Source of the DNA: Desulfurococcales archaeon
GTDB lineage: Archaea; Thermoproteota; Thermoprotei_A; Sulfolobales; NBVN01
Reading direction: 5' to 3'
DNA: 7,261 nt
NCBI GenBank assembly: GCA_021158735.1
Contig: JAGGUC010000143.1
Coordinates: 1-7,261, forward strand
Both the position numbers and the translations under genes were made by a program. The notes below the pieces were generated by a model. That model was not told the origin of the DNA, did not search any database, and saw only the letters and a list, made by a program, of their open reading frames with translations. Of the stretch, positions 5,197 through 7,261 are shown in pieces; position 1 is the stretch's first letter; each line of letters starts with the position of its first letter.

Positions 5197-5943
5197 ATGC
5201 TCATTTATGTTGGTTGCTGCGGGTTCGCCACATCACGAAAGAAGTACTATCAAGAGTATGATGTAGTTGAGTTGCAGGACACCTTCTATAACCCGCCCGA
5301 TGAGGTCAAACTAAAGAAGTTAAGGAGTGAGGCACCTGAGGGCTTCATCTTCACAATGAAGGCTTGGCAGGCAATCACGCATCCTCCCTACTCAGCCACC
5401 TGGAGGAAATGTAGGATTAAGATACCTAAGGAGCTTTGGAATAAATACGGGTTTCTGAGACCAACGAAGGAAATTTTTGATGCGTGGGAACTAATAGCTG
5501 CAGGAGCTAAGTCACTTAATGCTAGAGTAGTAGTCATCCAGTCACCTCCGTCCTTTGGCTATAGTAAAGAAAACTACAAGAACGTAGTAGATTTCTTCTC
5601 ATCGATAACTCCTGCGGGATTCATTATTGGTTGGGAGGCCAGGGGTTCATGGAGGGAACATCCCGACAAGATTAAGGAGATAGTCGAGAAGTTCGATGAC
5701 GTAATCCATATTACAGACCCCTTCAGGAGCGAGCCCGCCACCCTAAAAGGAACTAACTACTTCAGACTTCACGGAATCGGTGGCAAAGAAGTAAACTACA
5801 GGTATCAATACACTGACGATGACCTAAGTAAGCTGAGGGACTTTATCCGCAAAGTAAACGGCAGAGAGGTTTATGTTTTGTTTAATAACATCTACATGGC
5901 GTCAGACGCTAAGCGATTTAAGGCAGTTCTCACTAAACCCTAA
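5197..5943 (+). CDS. DUF72 (YecE-like) TIM-barrel protein
   Basis: A 248-residue protein of the DUF72 family, predicted to fold as a TIM barrel; the biochemical role of the family is not established. Family landmarks appear in order: YVGCCGF at the N-terminus, VELQDTFYNPP, FTMKAWQAITH, a PPSF segment, WEARGSWR, YFRLHG, and the FNN motif near the C-terminus. Length is typical, so the gene looks intact. A GTG at 5188 is in frame, but it forms part of GGGGTG, a good ribosome binding site six bases before the ATG at 5197; the ATG also places the first strand where relatives begin. It is the second gene of a pair with the AbrB-type regulator. Its last 42 bases overlap the end of the opposite-strand Nog1-like gene. 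Confidence 0.88.
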   Translation: MLIYVGCCGFATSRKKYYQEYDVVELQDTFYNPPDEVKLKKLRSEAPEGFIFTMKAWQAITHPPYSATWRKCRIKIPKELWNKYGFLRPTKEIFDAWELIAAGAKSLNARVVVIQSPPSFGYSKENYKNVVDFFSSITPAGFIIGWEARGSWREHPDKIKEIVEKFDDVIHITDPFRSEPATLKGTNYFRLHGIGGKEVNYRYQYTDDDLSKLRDFIRKVNGREVYVLFNNIYMASDAKRFKAVLTKP

Positions 5944-6948
5944 CTTCTTGACGACCTCACGAAGAACCTCTTCCACGAACTGCTTCTTCAGAGCACTCAT
6001 ACGTAAGATCCTCCCCTTATAGACCTCCGCAATCCTGCCTTCCACTTCACGTAGTCTGTCATCACTCACTAGGTCTATCTTATTAATGACAACGATAACT
6101 TCCTTGCCCTTAAACATCTCCACAACGCTTTTAAGAAGGTTTAATTGCTGGCTAAGCGAGTAGTAAGCACCCTCATAAGGATCGATCAGAAACAACACTA
6201 AATCAGCTAAGTACTTGAGGGCCATGACTGCTTTTCTTTCAACAGGATTTAACTTACTTAATGGTCTGTCAAGTATGCCTGGAGTATCAATAACTTGAAT
6301 TCTTGAAAACCCTATGTGCAAGTGCCCTAGTATTATGTCCTTAGTTGTGAATGGAAAAGGTGATACCTCAGGCCTAGCTGTTGAAATTAATCTAACAAAA
6401 GTTGACTTACCTACTTGAGGCATGCCAGCAACCACTATTCTCGGAGCATCTGCCTCTATGCAGGGAAGTTTACTGAGTTCTCTGACCGCAGTATTAAGGC
6501 GGTCGAAGTCATGCCTCAACCTCCTTAGCACTGACATCACTCTTCCAACAAATTCCCTTGACATCCTCTTTGCTTCAGCTGAATCAACACTAGACTTAAT
6601 TTTTAACCGGTACTCCCTCCATAACCTCCTTAAGACAGCCTGCATTCCACGTATCTTACCGACGATGTCCTTGTAATCCTCTATACTTGCTAGCTTCAGT
6701 ATTTCTAGGTGGTAAGGTTTAAGGTCACTCTCCCTAGGCAGGGTCTTAATTAGTTTTTCTAACTCGCTATTAACTATACTGTAAATTTTATCTACCCTAA
6801 CTATGGACTTCACCATGCCGCGTTTCTTAACCGACTTAGGCAACGCGACTGGCTCCCTAAACTTTCTTAAGATTCTTCTTCTGAGCTCCTGAAATTCAGG
6901 CACCTTTAACTTCCTCAGTACTTCCTCTAGACACTCCTTCTCGACCAT
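5902..6948 (-). CDS. Nog1-like GTPase, probable ribosome-assembly factor
   Basis: A 348-residue protein of the OBG-HflX/Nog1 group of translation-related GTPases. Residues 1-165 form a long, basic, helical N-terminal domain as in Nog1. The G domain follows: P-loop GMPQVGKS at 175-182 (Gln where Asn is usual), switch Thr201/Thr202, DTPG 221-224, NKID 289-292, and SAL 318-320. Eukaryotic Nog1 acts in 60S subunit maturation; archaeal members are shorter at the C-terminus and presumed to act on 50S assembly. GGTGA lies six bases before the ATG. The start overlaps the end of the UPF0248 gene by 22 bases, which points to one transcript and coupled translation. The 3' end overlaps the convergent DUF72 gene by 42 bases. 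Confidence 0.88.
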   Translation of the reverse strand: MVEKECLEEVLRKLKVPEFQELRRRILRKFREPVALPKSVKKRGMVKSIVRVDKIYSIVNSELEKLIKTLPRESDLKPYHLEILKLASIEDYKDIVGKIRGMQAVLRRLWREYRLKIKSSVDSAEAKRMSREFVGRVMSVLRRLRHDFDRLNTAVRELSKLPCIEADAPRIVVAGMPQVGKSTFVRLISTARPEVSPFPFTTKDIILGHLHIGFSRIQVIDTPGILDRPLSKLNPVERKAVMALKYLADLVLFLIDPYEGAYYSLSQQLNLLKSVVEMFKGKEVIVVINKIDLVSDDRLREVEGRIAEVYKGRILRMSALKKQFVEEVLREVVKKLGFSENCLKSLSV

Positions 6949-7178
6949 ATGACTTCACCATCCTTCTTTATAGCAACAATCCTGTGAATTGGAATCACAG
7001 CTTCTCCACCTATAATTAACCGGTCCTTTCCAATGACGACGCCATCACCTAGGTTTATTTCTTTAAGTCCGGAAGAAGAGATTCTATCTACTATTATGAC
7101 TGCATACCTTCTGAGGTCATCCTTACCCCACTTAATTTTATTCAGTATGCCTGCTATCGTATTGTTCTTCAACAGCAA
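6927..7178 (-). CDS. UPF0248 / DUF504 family protein
   Basis: A small basic protein of 83 residues. Its pattern fits the archaeal UPF0248 (DUF504) family: NNTIAGILNKIKW at the N-terminus, a central YAVIIVDR strand, GDGVVIGKDRLIIGGEAVIPIHRIVAIK, and a C-terminal GEVIWSRR. Family function is not established; small size and basic character suggest RNA association, which is inference. No ATG precedes this block, so TTG at 7178 is taken as start; another TTG two codons on is possible. AAGG and GGTTGGG sit just upstream. It is the first gene of a pair with the Nog1-like gene, overlapping it by 22 bases. A TATA at 7209-7218 gives a leader of about 8 nt. Confidence 0.8.
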   Translation of the reverse strand: MLLKNNTIAGILNKIKWGKDDLRRYAVIIVDRISSSGLKEINLGDGVVIGKDRLIIGGEAVIPIHRIVAIKKDGEVIWSRRSV

Positions 7179-7208
7179 CCCAACCTTAGCTTTCTTGCTG
7201 TATTAAAC

Positions 7209-7218
7209 CTTTAAATTC
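7209..7218. promoter_or_regulatory. TATA element shared by two divergent genes
   Basis: CCTTTAAATT on the plus strand reads AATTTAAAGG on the minus strand, centred near 7213. The expected start points are about 7186 leftward, eight bases before the UPF0248 TTG, and about 7240 rightward, on the GTG at 7239. A second minus-strand candidate GGTTTAATAC (7208-7199) would give a leaderless UPF0248 mRNA. Confidence 0.5.
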
Positions 7219-7238
7219 TTTCTAGCGCTTCTCTAGCG

Positions 7239-7261
7239 GTGGCAAAAGTGGCTTACGAGAA
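7239..7261 (+). CDS. Possible 5' end of a plus-strand gene (leaderless GTG start), cut by window edge
   Basis: GTG at 7239 opens a frame reading MAKVAYE to the edge. The GTG coincides with the start point predicted from the TATA element centred near 7213, which would make a leaderless mRNA, common in Thermoproteota. Seven codons give no family. The alternative is that no gene starts here. Confidence 0.35.

Noticed and set aside
6422..6676. Plus-strand ORF opposite the Nog1-like gene, and similar frames at 668-886 and 4877-5149 (minus)
   Set aside because: Each lies wholly within a better-supported gene on the other strand and has no recognisable content.

Overview
The window reads as chromosomal DNA of a hyperthermophilic archaeon of the Thermoproteota (Crenarchaeota), most like the Desulfurococcales. 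The basis is an archaeal-type leucyl-tRNA synthetase, a tRNA gene with an intron outside the anticodon loop, box C/D guide RNAs, archaeal TATA boxes about 27 bases before start points, and GGTGA-type ribosome binding sites matching the archaeal 16S 3' end. The group assignment is inference.

Left part (1-1035): the first codons of a minus-strand gene run off the left edge. A tRNA-Lys(UUU) gene follows on the plus strand, with a 23-nt intron in the variable region. Convergent to it is a minus-strand gene for a helix-turn-helix protein fused to a degenerate phosphoribosyltransferase-like domain.

Centre (1036-4790): a region of about 600 bases without an obvious large gene holds two well-formed box C/D sRNA genes on the minus strand (1217-1265 and 1591-1641). 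Between them lies a small two-helix membrane protein ORF. Next is leuS on the minus strand. Its conserved N-terminus extends well upstream of the first in-frame ATG, and no ATG, GTG or TTG is available there; an AUU start with a well-placed GGTGA is the best candidate. Upstream of leuS is a third minus-strand C/D sRNA (4677-4724).

Right part (4791-7261): a plus-strand pair encodes an AbrB-type DNA-binding protein with an ACT-like tail and a DUF72 TIM-barrel protein. This pair converges, with a 42-bp tail overlap, on a minus-strand pair encoding a UPF0248/DUF504 protein and a Nog1-like GTPase. A probable leaderless gene starts at the right edge and is divergent from that pair.

Much of the window serves translation: a tRNA, an aminoacyl-tRNA synthetase, three rRNA/tRNA methylation guides and a ribosome-assembly GTPase. 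One guide of the second sRNA is complementary to the universal 16S decoding-centre sequence and is predicted to direct 2'-O-methylation at the position equivalent to E. coli C1402. One guide of the first sRNA fits a conserved stretch of 23S domain IV. Several intergenic spacers carry near-symmetrical TATA elements placed so that they could fire in both directions.
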